In this document: positions 11,001-23,500 of the stretch, one piece after another | Layout of the letters: each line of letters begins with the position of its first letter | How positions within the stretch are numbered: the stretch's first letter is position 1 | Assembly: GCA_039545355.1 (NCBI GenBank) | Contig: BCJJ01000007.1 | Coordinates: forward strand, 496,001-560,000 | Source: Trichosporon coremiiforme | Lineage: Eukaryota; Basidiomycota; Tremellomycetes; Trichosporonales; Trichosporonaceae | Reading direction: 5' to 3' | Length of the DNA stretch: 64,000 nt | Made by a program: the position numbers and the translations under genes | Notes under the pieces: model-generated | Databases searched by the model: none | What the model saw: the letters and a program-made list of their open reading frames with translations, nothing else | Told to the model about the DNA's origin: nothing

Positions 11001-14000
11001 GTCCAGTGTGCTTCTGCTTCCGAAAGCAAGAATGATCGAACGTTGCGTCGATCGAACGTTCCAATTTTCCCCCTGTCATGTCCGTGGACACATGCTGCGG
11101 CGCTTCGACCGCTTGTGTCACTTGCTTCTGTGTGATCACCGGCTTGGCTGCATGCGGAACTCGTGCGGGACTCTTCTTCCGGATCTCGACTCAATGACTG
11201 AGGTACCCAGATCCCGTACCTCTGCGGCTTGTCAGTTGGAGCAGCTGAGGAGCAGCGCTGCCCCTCTCTCTCCGCCGCTCGCACAGGCTGCATAGCCGCA
11301 CCACGCCATGGTCCAAGATTAGCTCTCCGCGAGCCTCCATGCTGAAAGCAAGTTGCTTCCAGATGTCAATTCATGCTGGATCCACCACCGAAGCCAATCT
11401 GACCCTCTGAGCCAGCCCAAAGCCTACCTTCGAGCTCGAGCAAGCTTGGTTTACGGGAATCACACCATCTGTCCCGTGTCCCGAGCTTATTCCTTCTCTC
11501 CGACACGGACCAGGCATCGCAGCTAATCGCAACGAAGATCAGCCGGTCGGCGACCGCTGGTGACTGCCCACCACGCGCCCATCGCGTCCATGAGGAACCG
11601 TGAGCTGATTCCAGCGCAGATCGTTCCTTGTTTCTTCCCCCACTTTGGCTCGCGAGTCACTCCACGCACTCCGGTTATTCTGAACGATCTGAACTCTGGT
11701 TCTCTAGTGCCGAGCGTCCCAGCTGGCCAGCTGCGAGCCCGGATCAATCTTCCACTGCGTGACGTTCATCGACCGGTGCAGATCTGGGTCATTCCTGAGG
11801 TCCTTTGGATACCGTTCGGGCACGTCGGGCACGTCGGGCACTGCGGAGGCACGAATGGGTGCTGAAAGTTGAAGATTTTCAACCCATGGTCCACGGCACT
11901 GCGTACGCGCGTACAGCAGTGCAGCAGCACGCGCATCCCCCCTCCACTGATTCACTCGCCACTCGATTCCACTGCTAAAAGTGTGCACACGACAAGTCCC
12001 GAGCTTGCCAGACTGCGGAGGTGTAGATCCCCGGCGCGGCGAACGCCGCTCATTCGCGCTCCGTCATAGCCTCCACCTTCGAATCAGAACCAAGATAGTC
12101 GCATGGTTTTTCAAGCCAGTTGAGCCTGATCCACTGGCGCCGGTCATCCCGGTCACTGCGGGCGCCGCTGGGCGGCAAGCATGGCAACACGCAGCGGCGA
12201 ATGAACCTCAATATCAGCCGGTGCGGTGTAGAAGTGACGCCGCTGCCAAGAATCGCAGATCTGTTCTGCGCCGCAGGCTGCAGGATCTTCTCCAGAACTG
12301 AGTTCGGAGGAATTCTCCGAAGAATGCGGCGAGGCACAGTACTGCGGTGCAGTCTGCGTGTCTGCGGTTGGATGCCGGTGTTGCCGAACTCCTAGGCCAG
12401 CAAAAGCAGGCTTGGCATGGCCTAGCGGTCTAGCAGAGTGGCGACAGTAGTTGCAATGCAGGTGCGCAGCTCCGTCTCGGCGATCAGCACCGAATGCACC
12501 GCCTCTCTGTCCAGGCCCGCCGAGAAGTCGGTCGGCGATCTGGCAGGCAGCGGTGTCACCAGCGCATATGCCGGCGGCATCTCCCAGGGTTTTTTTGACA
12601 GTTGAGGGTCCGTGCCCGAGCCTGGCCAGTCCGGGCACCCCGTCTGCGTTGGCCCCGCTGTGCCCGCTGTGCCCGCTGTGCTCGCATGCTCGTGCTCCTA
12701 GATGCTCCTCCGATTCGGACCTGCGCTACCAGCCCAGCGGCCGCCAGCGGGCCAGCGAGCGGGGCAGTGAGCGCCCAGCCGCAGGTCAGCCAGTCGCATT
12801 ACGATATCCGCCGAAGTGTACAGATCTGTTCTGCATCCCTTCTTCCCCGCTAACGTTCAGCCGCAGGGAAGCGCCGGCGTGTGCTTGTGCCCCTCCTGTG
12901 CCCTCCAGTGCCCTCCACAGGAACACAGGAGGACATGAGGGACGGACTGATTTGTGCAGATTTTCAAGCCCCATTGTGTGCCAGTCCCACTCTACATCTG
13001 GCAGATCACACCACTTTTGTGCCACTTGGGTCAGTGTATGCCCGAATCGGACTGCAAAAGCGATGAGGTGCTGCGGACCGTGTGGCGGCTCCGAGAGTGG
13101 TCAGCTGACCACTGTCGCCTCTTGGAGGATTAAGCGACGAGACGGGCTAAGCGACGGATTCATGAGTCGATTCGGCGTTGGGGCAAGCATCGTTCGGTAC
13201 CCCGGGTTCCCCCCCAGATCACATGACGGGTGCTGCACCTAGCGTTTGGGGACATGCACTGCCGCTCGGGCTCGCGATGCCATGAGCCTTGATTGCGAAC
13301 ACGAAGAGACGTGCAGATGTTCAGACGTCGACCTCAGGGTCACCCTTACCCCAGAGAGTTGTAGGAATGAGGGAGGGAGGCTGCATAGGGTCGGCTCAGG
13401 ACCGGCGACCCAGGATCGCACCACAAGGCAGGCAGATCTCCACATGCAGGAGTGGTGATTCCAGTCTGCTCACCGCTGATGCACTGGAACATGCACTCGT
13501 TTAGCCGTAGCGGCAGCTCACGCGATCTCCTTCTCCGTTTCCCTCCGTTCCGCTGTCCCCGATGCTATTCCTGCATCCGGTGTTCTGGAAGCTACTCCCT
13601 CCCCCGCAGGCTCCGCAGCAGGATGCCGCTCACACTGATTGCATCATTGCATCATGCAGTGTACAGCTCCCGGTGCTCGGCGGCGGCGGATCTATTGCTC
13701 GGCGTGCGTCAGGGAAGGACGCCAGTGCGCCGTGCCCCATACGCCAGTTACGCCAGATGCGCCAACTACGGCAGCGTTATGACGAGGCGGCTACTCGTTA
13801 AGGCTGCCTCGCAGTTCAGTTCGCAGCAGTCGGGTGCTGGGCCGCTGGGAGTCCAGAGTCAGACACGCTTGGCCCGATGGGCGGGCGCTAGGGCCGACGG
13901 ATCGACGTGCGCGGTGTGGTGCAATGCGCTGCAATGGGTTGGGCTGTGCTTCGTCACTTTGCCTCAGCCATCGATACCCATGAATTAAGAAAGTTGCGCC

Positions 14001-14002
14001 GG

Positions 14003-14030
14003 CCGAAAGGCGCGAAAGGCGCGAAAGGCG
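14003..14030. repeat. 10-bp tandem repeat (GCGAAAGGC type), about 3 copies
   Basis: GAAAGGCGC is repeated three times head to tail in gene-free DNA. No coding context. Confidence 0.75.
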
Positions 14031-14215
14031 GGTGACAGAGTGACATGCAGAGAACCCAATTAGAGTCTGGACCAGAAATGGAGAAATGGCTAATGGCGAA
14101 TGCATGGGATGATGCGAATTGGTGGCACTGCAAATCAAAAGGAAAGAGTACAGTAATCGAGTGCGGAATAGCCAGAATACGGGGAAGGCGGAGGGAAGGA
14201 CTAAGGGAAGGATTT

Positions 14216-14304
14216 GGACTGGCGACTAGAACCCGTGCCCCCGTGATTAGACGCCGGTGGGTGCACTCTGTACGGCGGTTCCCCACTCTACGCCGCGCCA
14301 GTCC
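14216..14304 (-). pseudogene. degenerate tRNA-like element
   Basis: The ends are perfectly complementary over 9 bp (GGACTGGCG at 14216 and CGCCAGTCC ending at 14304), as in an acceptor stem, and the length of 89 nt suits a tRNA. Read on the minus strand, the 3' half resembles a tRNA anticodon to T-arm: CTAATCACGGGGGCACGGG followed by a TTCTAGTC box in place of TTCGAGTC. The T-stem pairs poorly, position 33 does not appear to be T, and the D-arm is hard to fold, so I call it a tRNA pseudogene or tRNA-derived relic rather than a working gene. An intact but unusual tRNA is not excluded. Confidence 0.35.
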
Positions 14305-14652
14305 AGACACCCAGCGGCAAGGGTCGGGTCGGCCCTGGCCCTAACGCCCTACAGCCTCAAGCTGAAGCGCGGGCACGACCCGACCCCCGGCTTTTCCTTC
14401 CCGGCCGCAACTCTACTCTGCAACTAAAGACTTATCGTTGCGCACTCGACTCCTCTCCACCACTCTTCACTCTTCACTCACCTCGCTTACCTCTTCACAT
14501 CTCGAGTCCCACTGCACCAAACAGAAGAGCGACCACCGACGACCCGTCCACCCACGGACACCACTCCCCACCTCCCATCTCCCACGCCCACCCACCCCAC
14601 CCACCCACCCACACCACCAGCACCCATCCCCACCGCCCCGCAGCCCCCAACC

Positions 14653-14676
14653 ATGCACCTAATCATCAACGCGTAG
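14653..14676 (+). promoter_or_regulatory. 7-codon uORF in CT-rich leader
   Basis: In the pyrimidine-rich leader (about 14400-14870) before the next gene, ATG at 14653 opens a seven-codon frame ended by TAG at 14674-14676, in fair context (CAACC before ATG). If transcription starts upstream, as the CT-rich tract suggests, this uORF would be met before the main start at 14871 and could dampen translation. The transcript start is not known. Confidence 0.4.
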
Positions 14677-14870
14677 AACAGGCTGCACGCCGCCCCCGAC
14701 AAGATCTCTCACAACTTTCGACTCTAGCCGCACCTTCCTCCACGCGGCCGTCCGCCTGTGCCCACAACCTGCCTGTCACTAGTCGACGCCGTTACCCGCG
14801 CCCGACCCCGCAACCATCTCACCACCACCCCACCGCCCCCTCCATCCTCCGACAGAGCAGCCCCGCAATC

Positions 14871-17737
14871 ATGTCTCACGCTACTACCGCAGACGAGACA
14901 CCCGCGTCTCAACCCTCCACGGGCGAGCCGACCGACCCGGACCCCCTCACCTCGTCGCGCTCCCCGTCTCGTGCATCCTCTCGCACCCAATCCAAGAATA
15001 CTCCCCTCCTCACCCTCGCCCCGACCGGCCGCCAAACGCCACAGGACGAGGACATCCCTGCCATCTGGAACGGTTCGTTGATCAGCTGACATGCCGCGCG
15101 AAGCGGCTTTGCGTTGGCTCTCTTTTGTCGTGCTGATATCTCCACCAGTCATCTCTCGCGCTCAAGACGTCGTCAAGGACGCCGAGCGGCTCGAGAACCT
15201 CACGTGGAGGTAAGTTTGCACTATGGGCGCGCGCCCTAGAACGCGCCCCGCTCGCAACCTGCCCGCACCGGCTAGCACAGCCTGTGTGTGCGACCGAGAG
15301 GTCGGCTGACTTTGTTCTTCAGGCACTGGGGCAGACCGCAGCGCCGCCGCAGGTCGAGCTCTATCGACACGGCGTCATCTGCCAGTGTGCACACACCTTC
15401 AGAGCCTGGACCTATTCGTGACAAGAGCGCCGAACGCCGTTCATTCGCCGGGACACTGAAACTGCTGGTGGAGGACGACTCGAGCTTCAAGGACTGGGTC
15501 GGCAGCGCCAAGAGCCAGCAGCAGCAGTCCAACAACTCGCTTTCGCATTCTCATCCCGCCGCCGACTCTCACGCCTCCACAGATACCCAGCGCACACCAC
15601 ACCCGCATCAGTTAGGCCTCGCCCTGCCCCCAGAGACGCCGACCGCGGGCTCGCTCCACTCTCACTCGCCCAACCCCGCCGGCGCGTTAACACCGGTACC
15701 GGATCTGGAGATCCGACTCGTCGAGCCGACCCCTGTTCCGAGCCGCGTTGGATCTCTCGGAGGCGTCGCTTCCGACCGCACCACCGCTCATCGTCCTGCG
15801 ACGCAGCCTCAGGTTGCCGAAGTCGACGAAGAGGAGGCTACTCGTGCCGCTGACGGCCAGAAGCAGCCTCGGACCCGTAAGGGCAAGGGAGGCGGGTTCT
15901 TCATCCAGTCGTCCCCCGGGAAGGCGAGCGAGTCTGAGTCACCAAAGTCACAGCCGTCACCTGTCGTCGCACCGGTTACATCAACGACGGCCCCGCCGGT
16001 TGGAACTGCTGGCCCCAGCCGTCCAACGCCACCGTCGGGAGATTCTGAATCCTCAAACGCTATTGTCATGAACAAGAAGAAGGACCCTCGTCGTGCGATC
16101 TCGATGGCGACCATGCATGGTCGCTTCCAGGGCGAGAAGCGCCGCGCCGCTCAAGCAATCGCCGCCCGTAACGCCGAGGACGATTCAACGACTGCGGCCG
16201 AAGACGACAACGATGACGAGTGGGAGGACGATGATGACGAGGACGACGATGACGGTTGGGAGGATGAAACACCCAGCGATCCCAAGCCGGTCCAGGCTCA
16301 GCCCATGGTCCGCCAGACGAGCCGAGGCCTGCATCTGCCCATCCAGCTGCCTGTTTCGGCTGCGACCAAGAAGCAACGTCAGGCTGAGAAGGCGCGGCTG
16401 GAGGCTGAACGTGAAGCTCAACGTCAGAGGGAGATGTTCGCAAAACAGCAGATCTTTGGCCATCCTCAGGGCGGAGAAGGTCTGCTGACCCGGCAGTTCA
16501 AGACGGGCAAGAGCATGGTGGACCTGACCAAGGCGGGAGAGGAGTCCCCGGCGCCCCCAGGACTGCGACGAGCCCCGACCCACGCCAACTTTTCCATGAT
16601 GAGCCAGTCGCCGCCGACCGCGGGCCCGCCGAACCTGATGCGCTCCAAGTCGACGGCGGCGATGCCCGTCCAGACGGGTGTCAGCGTGACTTCGCGCCGC
16701 AGCCACAATTCCCACAATTCCGGACAAAGCGACGAGAAGCGCGGCCCCGAGGGCGTGGAAATGGAATCCTCGGATGAATCTGACGAGGACGACTACCTCG
16801 CGTCGACGGCAGTGGAACGCAAGCTGAATCAGCTCGCGGCGAAACGTGCGGCCAAGGACAATGGCGCAAACAGCGTGCCGATCGTTCCTAACGGCAACGC
16901 TTCGGGACAGGGCCTGGACGAGAACGGGGTCGTCCGCCCGCTGTCCCCCACGACACGACGACGGACGATCATTATGCGCGAAATGTCGGAGAGCCTCCGA
17001 AGGAGTGAGTCCTGGGACCGTGCGAGAGATTGAGACGTTTCACTAACCCCACAGACATCATCCTGGAACGCGAGAAGTCCTCGGGCGGCGTGGGGCCGCA
17101 CACCCGCCCGCCACCCTCGACGCACATGAGCCGTCTGCCCACGAGCAACAGTGCGGTCAACCTGGCCCAGTACCGCGACGGCAGGCACGGTCCACCATTA
17201 TCGCGGCACAACAGCAACTTCCAGCTGAGCACGGGCGGGGAGGAGCTGCGTGGCCCCGAGCTCGAGCGTCACAACAGTCACCCGGATCTGATCCAGACGA
17301 GAGGTCACTACGAGTACCCGCGCAACCCCGCCTCCTCCTCTGGCGGATCGCGTAGCACCTCGCCTCTGCAGCCGACAGCCTCCATCTCGCCCGAGACCTC
17401 GCGGAAGCGCGCCAATGTCCTCGGCGGCGGCTTCTTACGTCCCCTCACGCGAGCCACGGACGACTCTCCTCATCAGGCCCTCGGCCGCACCCAGAGCAGC
17501 CTCTCCATCAACGGAGGATCAAGCGAGCGCGCCGGCCCCGGAGTCCACGGAACGCAGCAGCGCAGTGTCACGCTCAACGGTCCCCCGGGACGGCGCGGCA
17601 GCGACCGCAGCATTACCTCTGCGACTGCCATGGTGCGCTCCAGCACTGAGGGAGACCAGAAGGAGATGGAGCGCGCGCGTGTACGCCGTGAGCTTGCGCG
17701 CCGCGACGATACGAGTTACAGGAGCCACGGGTGGTAA
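14871..17737 (+). CDS. AreA GATA-like (DUF1752) / DUF3295 regulatory protein
   Basis: Four exons: 14871-15072, 15149-15209, 15323-17004 and 17055-17737 join in phase to 875 residues. The second exon and start of the third give VISRAQDVVKDAERLENLTWR followed by HWGR, the short DUF1752 motif found at the N-terminus of AreA/Gln3-type nitrogen regulators and of fungal DUF3295 proteins. Near the end, RRTIIMREMSESLRR joined across the last intron to NIILEREKSS matches the DUF3295 C-terminal motif; this join supports the 50-nt intron. Between them lie long Ser/Pro-rich disordered stretches, an acidic run (about 305-335) and a KKKDPRR motif. No GATA zinc finger is present, so it is not AreA itself. 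By analogy it may act in nutrient or Ras-cAMP signalling (Mks1-like proteins); that is inference. Confidence 0.75.
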
Positions 17738-18244
17738 ATCGCAGCGACAGCTGCGATCCACATCCCACCTCTATACTCCGCCATCCCGTATCCCTTCAGC
17801 GTCTCTACACCCATCCTCCCCCCGGTCTGCGCGAGGAGTGACGAGAGAGGCGCGAAGCGCAAGGCGCGCGAGAGTCAGAAGAAGTAGAAAGGAAGCGAGG
17901 AGGCGAAAGAAGAGAAAGAAAACAGAACAGTCGAAAGAAGTCCATTGTCGCGCCGCTCTTACCGAGTGCGCGCCACACATCCCCACACCACCACAATACC
18001 ACCATCAACCAAGCAAGCAACAATGTAAGGGTTTTTTCCACTGAAGAAGTCACGTCTTTTCCGTACTCTGTTGTGTCATGATGCTATGCAGTAATAGCTC
18101 CTATGTCTGAGCACTGAGCACACTGGGCGAGCTGACGAGTCAGGTCCCCCTTCGTCCAAAGCAAAGTGGAAGAGCGAGGCCGGCAGAGCAGTAAGGCTTA
18201 TAGAGTCCATATAACATTACAACGACATGTCTATCTAACAAAGC
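17738..18244. other. convergent intergenic region, purine-rich
   Basis: Lies between two genes ending toward each other. Holds a purine-rich tract at about 17875-17940 (GAAGAAG and AGAAAG runs), probably 3'UTR sequence of the upstream gene. No gene seen. Confidence 0.5.
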
Positions 18245-18948
18245 TCAGTTCTTCTCCGACACAGAGACCTGCACATAGTCCCTGACGGGGAGGAAGCGAT
18301 GCTTGTGCTTGTTGAGGTATGGCCACGCGGGACCGACGGCCTGCAATTGTCAGCTTATACGTCTCATGGCTTCTAAAGCTGTAGCCCGGCAGAGTAGCAG
18401 ACGAAGGAAGAAGAGGATGAGAGGCCACTCACGAGACAGAGCAGGACGAAGGCAGCCGTGAAGATCTCGAGCGGGAGCAGGACAGTTTGCGTCGCGTACG
18501 AGACGAGGAAGGCGATGGCCTGTTGTGACAAGTCCATGTAGTTGCACGTGAGGTGGAAAGAGGTGGACACGCGTTGCCGGAGCCGTGGGAGGGTGGGAGG
18601 GTGGGAGCGGGGCGGTGCGGCGGCGTCGCAGTTGCAGAGGGTAGTGACCGAGGCGTCGAGCCGTATATAAGAGGTCGCCAGTCCAACACCATGAGCAGTA
18701 GCATTGCACCCCAAGCCACAAGAGTAACCCATTAGGCGTGACAAGCGTGGAAGCGACGATATCGACAACAGCGAGTTCAAGAGGGAGAGGAACAACATCA
18801 GCAACTGATCGCTGATCCAACAAGTAGGCGAGCGACTCACGACGACAACAGCCAAGTACACGTGCGTGTACGTCTCGAGCCGGCGCTGGGTGTAAGGGTC
18901 GATACCGCCCTCGAGCGCGCGCTGGACCGAGGCGGGGAGGTACTCCAT
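18245..18948 (-). CDS. SPC1: signal peptidase complex subunit 1 (SPC12)
   Basis: Exons (minus) 18948-18841, 18519-18433 and 18340-18245 join in phase to 96 residues, the usual size of the 12-kDa microsomal signal peptidase subunit. Layout fits the family: a short cytosolic head with GGIDPYTQRRLE, two adjacent hydrophobic segments (about residues 28-43 and 46-67), then PAWPYLNKHKHRFLPV, matching the family's PPWPxYNxHxxxWLP motif. It would sit in the ER membrane with both ends cytosolic and modulate substrate selection by signal peptidase. Intron 1 is 321 nt, long for this genome, and lacks a clear branch site. An upstream in-frame ATG at 19062 could add 24 residues if a 42-nt intron (GTGAGC to AACAAAG) just before 18948 is removed; family length favours 18948. 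Confidence 0.75.
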
Positions 18949-20558
18949 CTTTGTTGTTGAAGGTGGACAGTCACCAAGCCGGCTGCTCACTTCGAGATTG
19001 ACGACAGAGGTGGACAGGGACGTGGCCGCGACGGACCGGGCCACGTGCTGCTGGTTTCCCACAGTCGCCGCAAAATCATCTCAAAAAATCTCAAAAAATC
19101 GAGGTTCCAAACAGCGTCTTGCAGTTTCAACCTTTCCCACGGTCGTCCGGGGGTATGTCCGCTGGGCAAAGCTGATCTTCCGGATTAGCCTATCGGTAAT
19201 CTGCATTAGGAGAGTTTCTAATGCAGTTGACGCAGCCTGCGATGGACGGGGCCCGTCGACGAGGGCTCGAGCAAGGCGACATTCCTTGACCTGATGCTCT
19301 GGCACGCCCGGGCAACGACCCCGCCAGCTCCGAGGCCCATGAAGAATGACCTCGGCAGTGTTGCGCGCCGTATGCATGACCCGCCCATCTCTCAAGCTCT
19401 GACCAATCTCGATTCGCTGCCGTGGCATCCTACGCGACGATCCCAATCGAACTCCGGACTCGCAGCCCCTTCATGCCTCGGAGGCCCGGAGGCCCGGCGA
19501 CCCCGCACCCCGCACTCTGGCAGAACAACAAACAACATGAAGGGTGGCGAACAGACTGCATGCCATAGACTATTGGCCATGAGTCATGACACTGTTGTTG
19601 ACAGTTCAGACTACGAGGAACGGAGTGGGCTCTGACCTCGTGGCCCATTCCGTGTGGTCGCTGGTCACCCAAGCAGAGAGAAATGACAGAGCGGGGTTAG
19701 CACGGGGATAGATCCTGCACTAGCGCTGGTGCATGCTGGGTATTGGACAAGCATATGGTGCCCAGTGTCGAGTGTTGTGTGGTCGTTCTCGAATACGAGT
19801 ACGAGTACGAGAGGATGCAGAGTAGTGCGATGACGATGATCTCAGTAGCGCGGGGTATGACACAATGACGTGCAGCTGCTGAAAAAATAGGTGGGGTGAC
19901 GTCACTGCACGCTGTCTACATACCGGAACGAGCAACCCGGGAACAGTCGAGGGCCCAGGGCCAGAGCGCTTCATTGCAGACGCGGAGATCAAGCAATGTC
20001 AGGGGGACCACGCAGGGTCAGGCCCGATCTCCCCTCTCTCTAATGTTCGGACTGGCCACCATCACATCACCTCTGCATCCTAAGCTCCTAACCAAGTCCA
20101 TTCACTCCGGTCTCGTACCTCGCCCAAAGCCTCTCCTTTCTTGCCCACTCTCCGGCCTTCCCGACCTACCTGCTCCCCTCTTTTCTCTGCTCTCTGTCCA
20201 TCCACTGAATTCCACCCCGGTCATCCTGTAGTCGTCACCCACCACCACCGACCACACCCGACTTAAATACCAACTCCACAAGCTCGGCTTTGCTCCCCTT
20301 TCCCTCTCTCTCACCATTACCTCTGCAGCCTCCGCCATCGAACAAGCCGTCGAACTTGGCTTAGTTGGCCTCCTGACACGACCTGTTCTCAACGCAGTCT
20401 ACACCTCCACCCCTGACATTCACGACCACCAGCAACAGACAGAAGACGACGACGAAGAACCTGTCGTCTCCTCCCCAGTAGGGAAGCACCCAGCACTCCA
20501 CACACAGCAGTCCCACCGCTCGCTGCACCCCCAGCAGTACGAAGCAGACGGAAACGAT
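18949..20558. other. intergenic region and leader of the next gene
   Basis: Divergent interval of 1.6 kb. No gene recognised in 18949-20050. From about 20050 the plus strand is CT-rich. The frame of the next gene is open back to a TAG at about 20229 with no ATG in that frame, so 20559 is the first usable start in frame. An acceptor-like CTCAACGCAG at about 20396 hints at a 5'UTR intron. Confidence 0.45.
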
Positions 20559-23500
20559 ATGGCGACCGCGACTCAGTCAAGATCACAAACTATGACGTCT
20601 TCAGCTCCGGACACGAAACGTTCCACCTCTGGCCTCTCCGGCGGCACTCCTGGCGCCTACAACACGCCTGGCGGCACGCGCATCGAAGGCCTCCTCGCCG
20701 ACGGCGACAACAACAGCACCCGCTCCGGCGGCTACTTCACACCCGGCCTCGGCAACAGGCTCGACGGCACTGACAATGACGGTTACTACAACGCCTCCGG
20801 CGGCAAGGGGACGCCGAACGGCCTCGACCGCCACACCCCCTCCCAGCAATACCAGAACGGTCACCACGACGACGACTCGCTCTCCAAGGGCATCAACTCG
20901 ATCGGTGCCACTGGACCCAACGGCTACAACCGCTCGACGTCGTACAGCTCTAACAAGCGCCCCGGGTGAGTTGCAAGTGTTGGGGGCACATGTGCTGCCG
21001 CGAAACGCGGGAGAAGTCGAGCGATCGCTGACCCAGCAGTTTGAGCGACCAGCCCTCGCGTTCGTACATCAAGAACAGCGACAACCACTCCGGTACCGGT
21101 ACCCCGCCCGGCAACCAGGGCAACACAACCGTCACCACGACCTTCGTTGAGTTTGACGACACGACCCCCAGCGTCAACGACGGCCCCACTGCCACGACAG
21201 GTACCACTGGAAACACTGGCAACACAGGAAGGTCTAACACTGGCACCACTGGCACGAACACTCCCGGTCAGTCCGGCACCGCTGGCGGGCTGGCTGTCCC
21301 CGTTCAGACCGGCCACAGCGGCTCCAACACTCCCGGTGCTCGCAGCGGTAAGAGCTTCCAGAGCGGGACTGGCGTCATGAGCGGCCCCGCTGCCGGTGGC
21401 TTCTTCCCGACTGGCACCAACACTCGCGGCCAGACTTCGACTCCCCAGACGCCCAAGGGCCAGGGCCTGAACAACTCGGTCAATGACAACTATGTCGACC
21501 GCCCAGGCAACCAGCTGCACCACGATGACGACGACGTCTTCGGCGTCAACAACGTCAACGACAACAACACGACCAACAACGTCATCACTGGCACCAACGA
21601 CACGAGCGGCATGAGCAACCGCGACCTCGGCCCTCAGGAGACGCTCGGCAACGTCCAGAAGCGCCCCGAGCATCGTCACGCGAACAAGAGCCACGGTTCG
21701 CAGTACATGATCGTCGAGAACCTCCCGCGCAACGACTCGCGTGTCACCACCCCGCGCCCCGACTACACCGAGTCGGCCGCGCACTGGGACCCTGCCGCCG
21801 GTGCTGTTGTCGAGCGCAGTACGCCCCAGCACGAATACCCGCCCCATCTTGACCATGACGACCACCATGACCAGTTGTCTCCTACTCAGGACCGCCGTGG
21901 TAGCCAGCACAACGGGCTCCGCAACGCTGGCGCCGCTGCCCTTGGCGCGGGTGCCGGTGTTGCTGCGGGTTCGCACCTTGCTAACCGTGACCGCAACGAC
22001 CACCGCGACCACCAGGGCTACACTGACAACCGCTACCACGACGACGGCTACGACAACGACCGCAACTACGGCAGCAACGACCGTGGCTATGGCGGCAACG
22101 ACCGTGGCTATGGCGGCAACGACCGTAGCTACGGGGGCAACGACCGCGGTGACACTCGTGGTGTCAACTTCCACGACGGCGGCGCCTCCGGCCAGCGTCT
22201 GCCCCAGACCGACGGCCGCGACTACAGCGACCGCCAGCGTCAGTCGCAGCAGCCCCAGCAGCGCTATCCCGACTCGCAGCAGTACCAAGACTCTGGCCGC
22301 GGTGGACCCACCGTCGCTGCCGTCGGCGTCCCCAGCAGCGGGCGCGACAACTACGGCCAGGACGGCCGGTACGACTCGTACAACGACCAGTCGTCTCGCC
22401 CGCGCTCGCGCCAGACGAGCTTCCGCGACGACCCATCGCGCCAGCAGTCGCAGCGCGACACCATGCCCAAGTCGCAGAGCGACAGGCACAACCTCGCCGC
22501 GGCCGCCACTGGTGCCGGTATCGGTGCTGGTGTCGGTGCCGGCGTCGGCAGCGGAATGCGCCGCTCTGCGTCCACCGGCAGCGGCCTGATCAGGGGCAAC
22601 CGCGACCGCCGCGCTAGTGGCGGCGGCGGCTCGATCGGCCACGGCAGCATCAACCGTCCCTCGACCGCCGACGGATACAGGGACCGTGACCGCTTCCGCC
22701 GCGGCAACAACGCGGGTTACGACGACCGCCTTCCGCCCGTCGAGGACTACGATGAGGACGACGAGGTGCGCGGCCTCGAGCCCGGCCAGATCGTTACGCC
22801 GTCGCGCCAGCGTGCCCTCCAGTCCTCGACTGGCCGTGGCGGTGGCGGCTCCGACTATGACACGGCGTCGCAGCACCAGCGCTCCCGCAGTGCCTTCGGC
22901 CACCGCCCTCAGCCCGGCGGCCAGAACGGTTACGACGAGTTCGGCGCCGAGGACGACGGTTATGGCCGTGCTCCCACTCGTGCCGGCACTGTGCGCTCCA
23001 CGCGCTCCCGCCGACCGGGCACCTCGATGTCTGGCGCTCCGCGCCGCGGCGCCTTCGGCCAGGGCGCCGCCCTGTCGACGGGCACGAACCCGCACGACGT
23101 TCTCTCAAGGCAGGACCTGCACGAGCGCTCCTCGCTTGCTGAGCGTGCTCTGAGCCCCACCGAGCTCAAGCGTCTGCAGGGCATGGAGAAGAAGGACGCG
23201 AAGCGCCTGACCAAGCTGATGAAGAACGAGGAGCGTGCGCAGACCAAGTCGCTGCACCAGGCGATTGCGGACATGAAGCGCCTGACCAAGCTGCAGAAGG
23301 AGGCGATTGCGCAGGAGTCCAAGAGCCAGCGCAACCTCGCCAAGTGGACCAGTCGCGAGCACAAGGCCCGCCTCCACTTCCTCAAGGAGAAGGAGCGCTA
23401 CGAGGCCATCGAGGCCAAGCTGCGCAACGCCGAGAATGACTTTGAGGAGCGGCGCGACCACGCCTACGGCCTCACGGAGCAGGTCGCCGAGCGCAACCAG

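Larger units (their letters stand above)
8085..14370. other. gene-free interval
   Basis: About 6.3 kb with no supportable protein gene. Open frames up to 263 codons exist (for example 12451-13242 +) but have mixed Cys/Arg/Ser composition and no domain. One 23-codon basic reading frame at 10321 is discussed in the findings, and one tRNA-like element lies at 14216-14304. Small head-to-tail duplications occur at 11818-11842, 12654-12681 and 14003-14030. Confidence 0.55.

Noticed and set aside
12451..13242. 263-codon plus-strand frame
   Set aside because: Pro/Ser/Cys/Arg-rich random-like translation, includes tandem-repeat peptides, no conserved segment.
20924..23095. 723-codon open frame on the minus strand
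   Set aside because: It is fully antisense to the spliced low-complexity gene. Its composition (Val/Ala/Arg/Gly-rich) is what GC3-biased codons give on the opposite strand, and it has no domain.
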